Counted from the stretch's first letter, positions 25,429 to 34,577 are shown. The stretch is DNA of 64,000 nt from CALMEC01 sp031366605 (GCA_031366605.1 JANLOO010000002.1:15451-79450), one strand, 5' to 3'. Made by a program: numbers and translations. The notes: generated from the letters alone by a model not told the origin.

Positions 25429-26733
25429 ATGGCTGAGACCTTCACCCCCGCCGTGTGCGGGGGCCGCATCCATCGGATTGTCGCGATTGTCCTCTTCTCG
25501 CTCGCCGCTGTGGGCGCAGCCGCGACGTTGGGCGCGTTGCTCGGTGCAGCCGGAACCGCGCTGCCCGGCCGTTGGATGCTGATCACGGCGACGATCCTGG
25601 CGGTACTCGCGGCGGTGCGCGAAGCCGGCGTCCTGCGCGTCGGCGTTCCGGCCCTGCGCCGCCAGGTTCCAGAGCGGTGGCGACGTGAGCGGCCCCTCGT
25701 GTTCTGGAGCTCCGGCTACGGCATGATCCTGGGCGTGGGGTTCGGCACGTTCCTTCCCACGGCGACGTTCTGGGTCGCCTGCGCTGGGGCGCTCGCGTTG
25801 GGCAAGCCACTGGTCGGCGCCATGTGTCTGGGCGCGTTCGGACTCGGACGGGGGTTGATGATCATCGGCGCAGGCAGCGACCCGATTCGTCGGCTCGGCG
25901 ACACGCACCGGCTGGTGCGCCCCGTCAACGCGGCGACGCTCGCCGCCTGCGTTGCACTACTGCTACCCGGCGTGGCACTCGGCGTGGTTGCTCCGCCCCC
26001 ACCGCCCGCAGGCCTCAGTGAGCCGTCGGTCTCGAACGGGGTCATCGCCTACACGGAACAGGGCGGCGGTGTGGCGCACGTCGTCATCCAGTCCGCAGGC
26101 GCAGGTCTCATCACGTACGCCGACAGCCACACGCCGTCGATCAACGGCAGCCGCCTGGCATACGTCGATGCCCAGGGGATCCGGGTCATCGAATGGAGTA
26201 CCGGGCAAGAGGTCTTTCGCGAGCCCGGCACCGTCGAGAAACCGTCGCTGTCAGGGACTCGCCTCGCGTACGTCAAACGCGTTGGTCCGCGCAGGCGCTT
26301 GGTCGTCCGGGATCTCGTGACGCATCGGTCGCGGCTGATCGCGGCGGTCGGCCCCGGCGTCGACTTGGGGCGCCCCTCACTCGTCGGCCTCCGCATCGCC
26401 TGGCACGAGGCCGCCGGTCAGAGCAATCGGGTGTTTCTGCGCTCGCTGACGAACGGGATGACACAGCTCATCGCAAGTGGGGGTCGAGGGGTCGCGAACG
26501 TCAATCCGGTCATGACCACCAAATACATCGCCTGGACGCACAGCGTCGGCGAGCGGTCGGACGTACTGCTGCGCCAGATCGGTTCGCGCCGCCGCGTGCG
26601 AAGGGTGGCCGGCGTCATCGGACCGCGCTACCTGCCGGGGACGCTGGCGATCAGCCCAGGACATCTGTGGCTGACGCGTTGGACGACCAGATCCAACACA
26701 TCCCAGATCCTCAACTTCGCGTGGGCCGGGTAG
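25429..26733 (+). CDS. Membrane protein with C-terminal beta-propeller-like repeats
   Basis: The 434-residue protein has five or six helices in residues 1-190. One region (GYGMILGVGFGTFLPTATFW and GLGRGLMIIGAG) recalls CcdA/DsbD-like thiol-transfer proteins, though the usual cysteine pairs are missing. After a Pro-rich linker (VAPPPPPAG) come about six repeats: EPSVSNGVIAYT, TPSINGSRLAYV, KPSLSGTRLAYV, RPSLVGLRIAWH, NPVMTTKYIAWT and LAISPGHLWLT, spaced about 40-48 residues. This is the pattern of a TolB-like propeller that should sit outside the cell. ATG 25429 follows GAGGG. It is the third gene of the mau-like cluster. Confidence 0.7.
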   Translation: MAETFTPAVCGGRIHRIVAIVLFSLAAVGAAATLGALLGAAGTALPGRWMLITATILAVLAAVREAGVLRVGVPALRRQVPERWRRERPLVFWSSGYGMILGVGFGTFLPTATFWVACAGALALGKPLVGAMCLGAFGLGRGLMIIGAGSDPIRRLGDTHRLVRPVNAATLAACVALLLPGVALGVVAPPPPPAGLSEPSVSNGVIAYTEQGGGVAHVVIQSAGAGLITYADSHTPSINGSRLAYVDAQGIRVIEWSTGQEVFREPGTVEKPSLSGTRLAYVKRVGPRRRLVVRDLVTHRSRLIAAVGPGVDLGRPSLVGLRIAWHEAAGQSNRVFLRSLTNGMTQLIASGGRGVANVNPVMTTKYIAWTHSVGERSDVLLRQIGSRRRVRRVAGVIGPRYLPGTLAISPGHLWLTRWTTRSNTSQILNFAWAG

Positions 26734-26745
26734 GGTTTGCGCCGA

Positions 26746-26751
26746 TAGTGT
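26746..26751 (+). promoter_or_regulatory. -10 hexamer TAGTGT, likely leaderless start
   Basis: TAGTGT ends 6 bases before ATG 26758, and no ribosome binding site is present. Confidence 0.5.
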
Positions 26752-26757
26752 GCGCCC

Positions 26758-27846
26758 ATGGCCGCGTCACTGACCACGCCGCTTTGCACGCTTCTGGGCA
26801 TTCGCCACCCGATCTTGCTTGCGGGAATGGCAGGGGGACCGACGACTCCGGAGTTGGTCGCCGCGGTGACCGAGGCCGGAGGGCTCGGTACGTTCGGCGC
26901 GGCCGGCATGCGTGGTGACGCACTGGCCGACGCCGTCAGGCGCGCACGTGAGCTGACGGACGGTCCGATCGCCGTCAACGTCCTGCTGGCGCCATCGCGG
27001 CCCGGGACCGCCGAGCCCGAGGCCCTCCATACTGCGCTGGCGCCCATCCGCGACGAACTCGGGCTTGCACCGCCGACGGCATCACCCACCCCGGGGCCGA
27101 CCGCACTCGAGCTGATCGAGATCGCACTCGAAGCCGGTGCCTCGGTCGTCAGCACCGGGCTCGGCGATCCCGCCCCGGTCGTCGCTCTGGCTCGCGCGGC
27201 GGGAGTCCGTGTCCTCGCCATGGTCGCCACCGTCGCGGATGCCGTACAGGCAGTCGCATCCGGCGCTGACGTCATCGTCGCGCAGGGCTCCGAAGCCGGC
27301 GGCCATCGCTCGAACTTCCATCTGCCCGAGAGCGGTCCGCCACCGATGGTCGGTACCGTTGCGTTGGTGCCACAAATCGTCGCGGCCGTTGACGTGCCGG
27401 TGGTCGCGGCCGGAGGGCTCATGAACGGCAGTGGTCTGGTCGCGGCCCTCGCGCTCGGCGCGCAGGGCATCCAGTTGGGCACGCGCTTCTTGCGCACCAC
27501 CGAGAGCGGCGCAAATGCGGGCTACCGCGACCGGCTCGCAACCGCGGCCGATACCGACACCGAGATCATCACGGCGTTCTCGGGGCGACCGGCGCGCGGA
27601 CTACGCAACCGTGCGCTGGACATCCTCGAGGCGGCCGGATCACCGTCCATCGGCTACCCGCGACAGGGCTCCGCGTGGGCTGACGTCAAGGCGGCCAGCG
27701 ACCGCGCCGGATCGGCCGATGCGACGACCTTGTGGGCGGGGCAGGCCGCGGCGCTTGCAGGCGACGAGATCAGCGCAGGCGAAGTCGTCGCCCAGATCAT
27801 GGCCGAGGCCCAGGCGACGCTCCGCCGGTTGACGACGTCTGGTTAG
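26758..27846 (+). CDS. Nitronate monooxygenase family flavoprotein
   Basis: The 362-residue product has the FMN-dependent TIM-barrel layout of nitronate monooxygenases: HPILLAGMAGGPTTPELVAAV at the start (as in the class I enzymes), the catalytic His in GSEAGGHRS (His183), VVAAGGLMNGSGLVAALALGAQG for the phosphate site, and GTRFLRTTES. These enzymes oxidise nitronates such as propionate 3-nitronate, and relatives act as enoyl reductases. It stands alone between the mau-like cluster and gpmI, which it faces. Confidence 0.88.
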   Translation: MAASLTTPLCTLLGIRHPILLAGMAGGPTTPELVAAVTEAGGLGTFGAAGMRGDALADAVRRARELTDGPIAVNVLLAPSRPGTAEPEALHTALAPIRDELGLAPPTASPTPGPTALELIEIALEAGASVVSTGLGDPAPVVALARAAGVRVLAMVATVADAVQAVASGADVIVAQGSEAGGHRSNFHLPESGPPPMVGTVALVPQIVAAVDVPVVAAGGLMNGSGLVAALALGAQGIQLGTRFLRTTESGANAGYRDRLATAADTDTEIITAFSGRPARGLRNRALDILEAAGSPSIGYPRQGSAWADVKAASDRAGSADATTLWAGQAAALAGDEISAGEVVAQIMAEAQATLRRLTTSG

Positions 27847-27925
27847 GGACCACGCAGAAACGACTGCACCGTTCAACGGCTGCAAACCGACGCCATCCGG
27901 CACAGCAGTTATTTCTGCGCGGACC
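27847..27925. terminator. Bidirectional hairpin between convergent genes
   Basis: CGCAGAAACGACTGC at 27853-27867 and GCAGTTATTTCTGCG at 27905-27919 pair with two mismatches, and the flanking GGACC/GGACC bases extend the stem. The loop of about 37 bases may fold further. It fills most of the gap between the nitronate monooxygenase and gpmI stops. Confidence 0.5.
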
Positions 27926-27927
27926 CC

Positions 27928-29439
27928 TCAGCTGATCAGCACGTCACCGGTCATGGCAGGCGAGGGGTCCCATCCGACCAGCGCACACAGGGTCGGTGCG
28001 ACATCGCCCAGCTTGCCTTCGACAAGCGGAACACCGGGCCGGTCGAGCCAGAACGGCACCGGGTTGGTCGTGTGCGCCGTGTTGGGGCTCCCATCGGGCT
28101 CGAGCATGAACTCGGAGTTGCCGTGGTCGGCCGTGACGGCCAGCAGCCCACCGGCTGCGAGTACCGCGGCACGTATGTCCCCCATGCATGTGTCGACCGT
28201 CTCGATCCCTGCAATGGCCGCGGGGATGACGCCGGTGTGACCCACCATGTCGGCGTTGGCGAAGTTGACGACGATGAACGCCGGCGGAACCGGGGCGGCG
28301 AGTCGACCGACCAGTGCGGTCCGAATCCCATCGGCGCTCATCTCCGGCGCCTCATCGTAGGTGGCGACGTGTTGTGGTGACTGCACGAGCAAACGCTCTT
28401 CGCCGTCGAACGGCGCCTCGCGCCCACCGTTGAAGAAGTAGGTCACGTGCGCATACTTCTCCGTCTCGGCCACATGGAGTTGCGGAAGCCCCATACCGCT
28501 GACGTGCTCGGCCAGCCCGTGGCGCACGTCCTGCGCGTCGAACGCCGTTGGATATGTCCATTCCGAACGGTACCGGGTCATCGTCGTCATCCGGGGATGC
28601 GGCGCGACACCGCGGTCGAAGCCGGCGAAGTCCGGTTCGCCCAGGGCCTGCGTCAGCTGCCGGGCCCGGTCGGGACGGAAGTTCCAATAGATGACCGCGT
28701 CGCCGTCACGGACGCGCCCGACTGTGGGGTCTCCGATCACGAAAGGCTCGAGGAACTCATCGCTGACACCGCGCTCGTAGCTTGCGCGGACCGCCGCTGT
28801 GGCTGAGGCGGACCGTTCGCCGACCCCGTGCACGATCGCGTCGTACGCGCGGCGGGTTCGGTCCCACCGCTGATCGCGGTCCATCGCCCAGTACCGACCG
28901 CAGACCGTCGCGAGATCGACACCCTCGTGCTCCATCGCCTCGATGAACGCCAGCGCGGAATCTGGACGCGTATCGCGACCGTCCGTCAACGCGTGAACGT
29001 AGACGTGGTCAACCCCTGCGCGTCGCGCCAGATCGAGCAGTGCAACCAGGTGGCGCTGGCTCGCGTGCACCCCGCCGTCGCCGACCAACCCGACCAGGTG
29101 AAGCGCCGAGGCACGTCCGGCATCCATCGCCTGACCGACTGCGGGGATTCGCCCGAACGATCCATCGGCGACCGCCTCGTCGATGCGCACGAGCATCTGC
29201 GGCACACGTCGCCCGGCACCGAGGTTGAGGTGGCCGACCTCGGAGTTGCCCTGCTGCCCCTCGGGCAGACCGACCAGAAGCCCGGACGCGTGGAGTCGGG
29301 TCGCGGACCCCTCGCGCGCCAACGCATCGAGGTTCGGCGTGCGCGCAAGGGTCACCGCGTTGCCCGCCCCCGCCGGTGCGATTCCGAATCCATCGATGAC
29401 GACCAACACAAGCGGTCCCGCCACGCGACTCCTCCTCAT
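27928..29439 (-). CDS. gpmI: 2,3-bisphosphoglycerate-independent phosphoglycerate mutase
   Basis: GpmI interconverts 3- and 2-phosphoglycerate in glycolysis with two metal ions and a phosphoserine. The 503-residue protein shows the alkaline-phosphatase-fold metal site VVIDGFG (Asp16), the nucleophile Ser66 in QGNSEVGHLNLGAGR, ALTDGRDT, and the C-terminal metal-binding ANADMVGHTG and TADHGNSE. I start at ATG 29439; the frame reaches further, but those residues look random. It is separated from tpiA by a 650-base repeat block, so it is probably transcribed on its own. Confidence 0.96.
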   Translation of the reverse strand: MRRSRVAGPLVLVVIDGFGIAPAGAGNAVTLARTPNLDALAREGSATRLHASGLLVGLPEGQQGNSEVGHLNLGAGRRVPQMLVRIDEAVADGSFGRIPAVGQAMDAGRASALHLVGLVGDGGVHASQRHLVALLDLARRAGVDHVYVHALTDGRDTRPDSALAFIEAMEHEGVDLATVCGRYWAMDRDQRWDRTRRAYDAIVHGVGERSASATAAVRASYERGVSDEFLEPFVIGDPTVGRVRDGDAVIYWNFRPDRARQLTQALGEPDFAGFDRGVAPHPRMTTMTRYRSEWTYPTAFDAQDVRHGLAEHVSGMGLPQLHVAETEKYAHVTYFFNGGREAPFDGEERLLVQSPQHVATYDEAPEMSADGIRTALVGRLAAPVPPAFIVVNFANADMVGHTGVIPAAIAGIETVDTCMGDIRAAVLAAGGLLAVTADHGNSEFMLEPDGSPNTAHTTNPVPFWLDRPGVPLVEGKLGDVAPTLCALVGWDPSPAMTGDVLIS

Positions 29440-29527
29440 TGGTCCACCCGGATCCTCAAACCCCGATCCTGCCGATCGCAACCCGCCGTCGCCTCATCGA
29501 AGCCCGATCAGTGCGCGACCCTCATCT

Positions 29528-29985
29528 GAAATGTGTCGCCTCCGTCATGGAATGTCACGGATCATGCAACAAATGGCCGTCGAGACCACGACCAAATGGC
29601 CAAGCACGGCTTCCGCGAATCCGGCCGATCCCATCAAGATCCGCGACAGATGCGTCGAACCTGTCACGCCTCTGTGACGAGCCATGTAACAAGTGGCCGT
29701 CGCGATCACGACCAAGCGACCAACGTCCGAACACCGACCACTCATCCGAATCCCAGTCGTCGTCTCATTTCGCCCCAGAAAAGTGTGTCGAAACTCTCCC
29801 ATCTCTGTGACGAATCAGACAACAAGTGGCCGTCGCGATGGCGGCCGAGTGGCAGTTGACAGATCGGAAGGTCGTGCGGTCACCGGCACCACGGCGTCTC
29901 CCGACACGCCGGCGAAGTGTGTCGAAACTCGTCCATCTCTGCGACGAACCAAGTGACAAGTGACCGTCGGGGTCGCGGGCAAATG
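29528..29985. repeat. Four degenerate ~120-134 bp tandem units (repeat family A/B)
   Basis: Four units begin near 29529, 29649, 29781 and 29915 at a GTGTCG or GCGTCG element. Each contains a shared core: TCTGTGACGAA or a variant, then GTAACAAGTGGCCGTCG or a close form, then CAAATGG-like bases. Units 2 and 3 share the longest run. The same family occurs at 45615-45932. Stops and shifting frames argue against coding. The rest of 29440-30089 holds no gene. Confidence 0.8.
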
Positions 29986-30089
29986 ATTGACGATGCACCC
30001 GCTTCGGGACTGCCATCCGTCCGCTGCGGGCTGCGTCTGCCAAGGGTCGGCAACCACGAGGGTCGTTGGTGCCGTGCGGCCTGGTGTGT

Positions 30090-30842
30090 CTACGTGGCTC
30101 GGATGATTGCGGCGAAGGACTCGGGGTCCAGGCTCGCGCCGCCGACGAGCGCGCCGTCGACGTCTGGTTGGGCCATCAGGTCGGCTGCGTTGGCTGGGGT
30201 CACGCTGCCGCCGTAGAGGATGCGGACAGCCGCGCCGTCGACGACCTTGCCCGCCTCGGCACGCACGTGGGCACAGGCCTCTTGAGCTTGCTCCTGCGTC
30301 GCGGTTCGGCCTGTTCCGATCGCCCAGATCGGCTCGTACGCGATGGCCAAACGCTCGACGTCGTCCGGGTGGACCTGCGCCAATCCGGCGGCCACCTGAG
30401 ATGACAGCCATCCGAGCGTCGCGTGTGCATCCCGAAGTTCGAGTGACTCTCCGACACACATGATGACGAACAAGCCGCGGTCGAGCGCGGCTCGCACCCG
30501 TGCTGCGACCTGGGCGTCGGTTTCGCCCGCGGCACGACGCTCCGAGTGTCCGACGAGCGTCCCGAGCGCCCCGGTCGCGGCGATCATCGTCGCCGACACC
30601 TCACCCGTGTGCGCGCCCGACTCGGCCTCGTGCACTGCCTGCGCGACGGCCAAGATCGGGGTTCCCGCCAGCGCGAACGCCACGGACTCAAGGGCGGTGA
30701 ACGGCGGGCAGATCGCCACCTCCGCCGCGACATCGTCGGCGGCCACCAGCGCGACCAGGCGTTCGCAGTAGGCCCGGGCATCGGGCCCGGTCTTGTTCAT
30801 CTTCCAGTTGCCCGCGACCAGCGGGCGGCGCGGACTGCTCAT
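30090..30842 (-). CDS. tpiA: Triosephosphate isomerase
   Basis: TpiA interconverts dihydroxyacetone phosphate and glyceraldehyde 3-phosphate. The 250-residue product has the full set of active residues: Asn12 and Lys14 in VAGNWKMNK, the electrophile His99 in LVGHSERR, and the base Glu in AYEPIWAIGTG, followed by the phosphate-binding LYGGSV. Its ATG overlaps the pgk stop by four bases (ATGA). It ends the gap-pgk-tpiA operon. The secG gene that often follows tpiA in actinobacteria is not here; a repeat block follows instead. Confidence 0.97.
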   Translation of the reverse strand: MSSPRRPLVAGNWKMNKTGPDARAYCERLVALVAADDVAAEVAICPPFTALESVAFALAGTPILAVAQAVHEAESGAHTGEVSATMIAATGALGTLVGHSERRAAGETDAQVAARVRAALDRGLFVIMCVGESLELRDAHATLGWLSSQVAAGLAQVHPDDVERLAIAYEPIWAIGTGRTATQEQAQEACAHVRAEAGKVVDGAAVRILYGGSVTPANAADLMAQPDVDGALVGGASLDPESFAAIIRAT

Positions 30843-32032
30843 ACGACCGGCAGCGCTGCGACGCCGGGCAGCGTGCGCCCCTCGAGAAGTTCCAGCGCGG
30901 CGCCGCCGCCGGTGCTGCAATGGGTCAGCTGATCCTCGAGCCCCCACTGTGCAAGCGCTGCGCCCGAGTCGCCGCCACCCGCGACCGTGACCGCCCGGGT
31001 CGTCGCCATCGCGTTTGCGATCGCGCGTGTGCCATCGGCGAACGGTGGGATCTCGAACGCACCCATTGGGCCGTTCCAGAAGACCGTGTTGGCCGTCGCG
31101 ATGACCTCGGCATAGGCAGCAGCCGTGCGCGGCCCGATGTCCACACCCATCCCCCACTCCGGAATCGCGTCACTGGGGACGACCTCGATCTCGGCTGAGG
31201 CATCGAAACGGTCGGCGATCAAAATGTCGACCGGCAGCTGCAGCGTGCAATTGACACGTCCGGAGCGCTCGAGCAGCTGGTGGGCGAGCCGCTGCGCATC
31301 CGGACCCTCGTGCAACGACTTGCCGACCGGATCGCCGAGCGCAGCCAGGAACGTGAAGCACATCGCACCGCCGATCAGGATGCGATCGCAGCGCTCCAGC
31401 AGGTGTTCGATGAGCGGGAGCTTGTCCGAGACCTTGGCGCCGCCGAGGATTGCCACGAACGGCACGCGCGGCCGTTCGAGCAAGCCCGTCAGCACCTGGA
31501 CTTCCGTGGCCATCAACAATCCGGCGCATGCGGGCAGCACGCGGGCGACGCCCTCGGTCGACGCGTGCGCCCGGTGCGCCGCGCCGAACGCGTCGTTGAC
31601 GTAGTGGGTGAAGCCATCGGCCAGACGCACCGCGAACGCCGCGTCGTTTGCCTCCTCCTCTGCGTGGAACCTGAGGTTCTCGAGAACGACAACCTCGCCC
31701 GGCTGCAGCGCCGCGACGCGGACCCGCACCTGATCACCCACACAATCGGGCAGCAGCTCGACGGGACGCCCCAACCGCTCGGCCAGCCGCGCAGCACACG
31801 GCGAGAGCGACAGCTCCGGGACGACGACACCTTTGGGCCGGCCCAGGTGCGAGCAGACCGCGACGGACGCACCCGCCTCCAGCAGGTACGTGATGGTCGG
31901 GACCGACGCCGCGATGCGGGCGTCATCCGTGACCCGGCCATCCGCGAGCGGGACGTTGAGGTCGGCCCGCACGAGTACCCGCGCACCCGCCCACGAGTGC
32001 CCGACGCTCGCGACGTCGACGAGGCGCGCCAC
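30839..32032 (-). CDS. pgk: Phosphoglycerate kinase
   Basis: Pgk moves phosphate from 1,3-bisphosphoglycerate to ADP. The 397-residue protein has the substrate-site block VLVRADLNVPL near the start, SHLGRPKG, ENLRFHAEE, AILGGAKVSDKL, and the nucleotide-binding GGGDSGAAL with the terminal STGGGAALELLEG. GTG 32032 gives the standard length; the start lies 7 bases after the gap stop. It is coupled by a four-base overlap to tpiA. Confidence 0.96.
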   Translation of the reverse strand: MARLVDVASVGHSWAGARVLVRADLNVPLADGRVTDDARIAASVPTITYLLEAGASVAVCSHLGRPKGVVVPELSLSPCAARLAERLGRPVELLPDCVGDQVRVRVAALQPGEVVVLENLRFHAEEEANDAAFAVRLADGFTHYVNDAFGAAHRAHASTEGVARVLPACAGLLMATEVQVLTGLLERPRVPFVAILGGAKVSDKLPLIEHLLERCDRILIGGAMCFTFLAALGDPVGKSLHEGPDAQRLAHQLLERSGRVNCTLQLPVDILIADRFDASAEIEVVPSDAIPEWGMGVDIGPRTAAAYAEVIATANTVFWNGPMGAFEIPPFADGTRAIANAMATTRAVTVAGGGDSGAALAQWGLEDQLTHCSTGGGAALELLEGRTLPGVAALPVV

Positions 32033-32039
32033 CGTCAGC

Positions 32040-33044
32040 TCAGCTCGGCAGCACGCGCGCGGCGAGTTCGGCCAGGCGGCACGAGTAGCCCCACTCGTTG
32101 TCGTACCAGCTGACAACTTTGACCGTGGTGGCGTTGACCATCGTCAGCAAACCGTCGACGATCGACGAGCGCGCATCGCCCACGACGTCCTGCGAGACAA
32201 TCGGATCCTCGGTGTAGCCCAGGATGCCCTTGAGCGGGCCAGACTCCGATGCCACCTTGAACGCGGCGTTGACCTCGGCCACCGTCGTGGGACGCGACAG
32301 CTCACAGGTCAGATCCACGACCGAGCCGTCCGGAACCGGTACCCGGAACGCGATGCCGTCGAACTTGCCCTTGAGCTCCGGCAGGACCTCACCGATCGCC
32401 TTCGCCGCGCCGGTCGAGGTCGGGATGATCGAGAGGGCCGCCGCCCGTGCGCGACGTAGGTCACTGTGGGGCAGGTCCAGGATCCGTTGATCGTTGGTGT
32501 ACGCGTGGCACGTGGTCATGAAACCCCGCTCGATACCGAACGTGTCGAGCAGCACCTTCGCAACCGGCGACAGGCAGTTGGTTGTACAGGAGGCGTTGGA
32601 GATGACGTGGTGCACGTCCGGGTCGTACTCGTGGTCATTGACGCCAAGGCATACGGTCAGGTCAGGCCCTTTGGCGGGTGCCGAGATGATGACCTTCTTG
32701 GCACCACCGGCCAGGTGTGCCGCAGCTGCACTGCGCTCGGTGAAGAACCCGGTGCTCTCGATCACGACATCAACCCCGAGATCTCCCCACGGCAGCTTGG
32801 ATGGGTCGCGTTCGGCGAGGACCTTGACCGGTGTGCCGTCGACGACGATCTGGCCGTCCTCGACCTCGACTGTGCCCGGATACCGGCCGAACACGGAGTC
32901 GTATCGGAGGAGATGGGCAAGTGTGGCGGCATCGGTGATGTCGTTGATCGCAACGATCTCGATGCCGTCCTCCTTGCCGCGCGCGGCACGAAAGACATTC
33001 CGCCCGATCCGGCCGAAGCCGTTGATCCCGACCCGTATGCCCAT
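32040..33044 (-). CDS. gap: Glyceraldehyde-3-phosphate dehydrogenase (glycolytic)
   Basis: This is the standard 334-residue enzyme. It has GINGFGRIGRN, Asp35 in AINDITD indicating NAD preference, the catalytic Cys153 in SNASCTTNCL, His180 in TTCHAYTNDQ, and the end SWYDNEWGYS. It oxidises glyceraldehyde 3-phosphate with phosphate and NAD. A GGAGGG ribosome site lies just before ATG 33044. It heads the gap-pgk-tpiA operon. In many actinobacteria yvcK and whiA sit directly upstream; here two unrelated genes intervene. Confidence 0.97.
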   Translation of the reverse strand: MGIRVGINGFGRIGRNVFRAARGKEDGIEIVAINDITDAATLAHLLRYDSVFGRYPGTVEVEDGQIVVDGTPVKVLAERDPSKLPWGDLGVDVVIESTGFFTERSAAAAHLAGGAKKVIISAPAKGPDLTVCLGVNDHEYDPDVHHVISNASCTTNCLSPVAKVLLDTFGIERGFMTTCHAYTNDQRILDLPHSDLRRARAAALSIIPTSTGAAKAIGEVLPELKGKFDGIAFRVPVPDGSVVDLTCELSRPTTVAEVNAAFKVASESGPLKGILGYTEDPIVSQDVVGDARSSIVDGLLTMVNATTVKVVSWYDNEWGYSCRLAELAARVLPS

Positions 33045-33118
33045 CCGTGCCCTCCAAGGTAGCTCGTTCGCGAGAGGGCGAGCCTACCAGCGTCTGCGAA
33101 ACCTGGGACACTCACGGC

Positions 33119-33694
33119 ATGGTCGGCCGCACCCTTCTCACGGTGATGCTCGCCCTCGCCGCGACCGGGTGTGGGACCTCACTCGAGTCCGTCACACCGT
33201 CCGGGCCCGCAACTGCGCCGCCCGCTCAATCCAGACCTCGCGGCGAGGTCTTGCGCGGTCCGGTGGTCTACGTCAGCGACGGCGACACGATCGGCGTTCG
33301 CCTCAACGGCGAGGTGCAGCGCGTCCGACTGCTGGGCATCGACGCGCCCGAGACGAAAGATCCGGATAGGCCCGTGCAGTGTTACGGGCCGCAAGCTTCC
33401 GCCCGCGCGCATGTGCTGATGCCGCGCGGCGCATCGGTGACGATCGTGACCGACCCCACCCAGGACCGGATCGACAAGTACGGGCGGTTGCTGGCGTACG
33501 TCTTTCGCACAGGCCGGCCCAAGCCCGTCAATGAGCAGCTCATCACGGACGGCGCCGCCCGCGTCTACGTGTACCGCCGGAGTCGCCCGCCGCGTCGCAC
33601 CGCTGACTTCCGCAGAGCCGAGGCCGGCGCCAGGACCGCCAATCGCGGCCTGTGGGGAGCCTGCCCGGTCCCTCGAGGGCCCGCGCAGGAATAG
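33119..33694 (+). CDS. Thermonuclease-like (SNase) lipoprotein
   Basis: The 191-residue protein starts MVGRTLLTVMLALAATGC, a signal peptide with lipobox ATGC. A Pro/Ser linker leads to a staphylococcal-nuclease domain: VVYVSDGDTIGVRL, the active Arg and Glu in RLLGIDAPET, and the second active Arg in DKYGRLLAYV. Ca-dependent cleavage of DNA or RNA outside the cell is expected. ATG 33119 was chosen because the signal peptide begins there. It is divergent from gap. Confidence 0.88.
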   Translation: MVGRTLLTVMLALAATGCGTSLESVTPSGPATAPPAQSRPRGEVLRGPVVYVSDGDTIGVRLNGEVQRVRLLGIDAPETKDPDRPVQCYGPQASARAHVLMPRGASVTIVTDPTQDRIDKYGRLLAYVFRTGRPKPVNEQLITDGAARVYVYRRSRPPRRTADFRRAEAGARTANRGLWGACPVPRGPAQE

Positions 33695-33842
33695 CGGCTG
33701 CGTCGGATGGCGAGCGAAAACCGAGCTAGGACAGTGTCGGCGAGCCTCGTTGCCACCGGTGGTCACAGCGATCTCGCCGACGCCGTATGGCGACGGCGCA
33801 GCCGTTGAACGGTGCGGGAGTTCCTGCGCGGGCCCGAACGAC

Positions 33843-33868
33843 GTCGGGGGGCCGCGAAGCCCCCCGAC
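33843..33868. terminator. Strong G+C hairpin between convergent genes
   Basis: GTCGGGGGGC and GCCCCCCGAC form a perfect 10-bp stem with a 6-base loop, placed between the thermonuclease gene and the convergent DUF1097-like gene. It could end transcription from both sides. There is no T-run. Confidence 0.65.
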
Positions 33869-33890
33869 GAAACCAGCGTGGCAGAGGAGG

Positions 33891-34577
33891 CTAGGCCGCC
33901 TCGGCCGCCGCCTTCGGCTTGGGCGTAAGTGCCGCAGCCAACTTGGCGGAGAGGATACCGAGAATGCAACCACAGATGAGTGTGACCAACGTGTTGAACC
34001 ACACCATCGCCCATGGCGTCGAAAGCACACCGCCAAATGCACCGGTGCCTGCCGATTTCGGGTCAGCGAGAGATGCAAGGCTGCTCTCGGTTCCCCCACC
34101 ATTGATCTGCCAGCCGTCAAGGCCTGTCGCGATCCACCAAAGGAAGACCGCCGCAAAAGCTGGGAAGGTGCCGGCAACGTAGTACCAGTCACCGAGAACC
34201 AGGACCATTACAAGGCCGAACGCAAAAACGCCCACCCAGAGCGCGATGCCCCAAAAGTCCGGGGCGTCTGCGGTTTTGAAGGCGAGCGGCATCGTGATGA
34301 GGGCCGCGACCGAACCAAAGATGCTGGCCACGAGGATCTTGCCGAAGGCGGCGTTGTCGCCACCAGCAGCGAAGAACAGGCCCCAGGAGATAAAAGCCGT
34401 CGGCAGGATCAGATGGAAGCTCGAAGGGAGCTCCAGTGTCGTTGCCGCGCCCGTCGGGTCAAGAGCCCCTTCGGTCACCCAGTGAAACGTGAAGTTGAGG
34501 GAGAACTCGGTCCAGAGGAACGAGAGCACCCCGATTACTACAGCAAGAGGCGTAATCGCCTTTGCACGTGCACCCAT
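33891..34577 (-). CDS. DUF1097-like membrane protein
   Basis: The 228-residue protein has six hydrophobic segments: ITPLAVVIGVLSFLW, TAFISWGLFFAAGG, a SIFGSVAALITMPL helix, ALWVGVFAFGLVMVLV, FPAFAAVFLWWIATG and a last one ending in GCILGILSAKLAAAL. The second segment, with FFAAGG, and the overall layout recall DUF1097 proteins, whose function is unknown. The tail TPKPKAAAEAA is charged. ATG 34577 follows AAGGAG at 8 bases. It lies between yvcK and gap, the place where whiA is often found. Confidence 0.6.
   Translation of the reverse strand: MGARAKAITPLAVVIGVLSFLWTEFSLNFTFHWVTEGALDPTGAATTLELPSSFHLILPTAFISWGLFFAAGGDNAAFGKILVASIFGSVAALITMPLAFKTADAPDFWGIALWVGVFAFGLVMVLVLGDWYYVAGTFPAFAAVFLWWIATGLDGWQINGGGTESSLASLADPKSAGTGAFGGVLSTPWAMVWFNTLVTLICGCILGILSAKLAAALTPKPKAAAEAA

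Noticed and set aside
29528..29985. Short proteins encoded by the repeat units
   Set aside because: Frames change from unit to unit because spacings of 120, 132 and 134 are not all multiples of three, and stops interrupt them.
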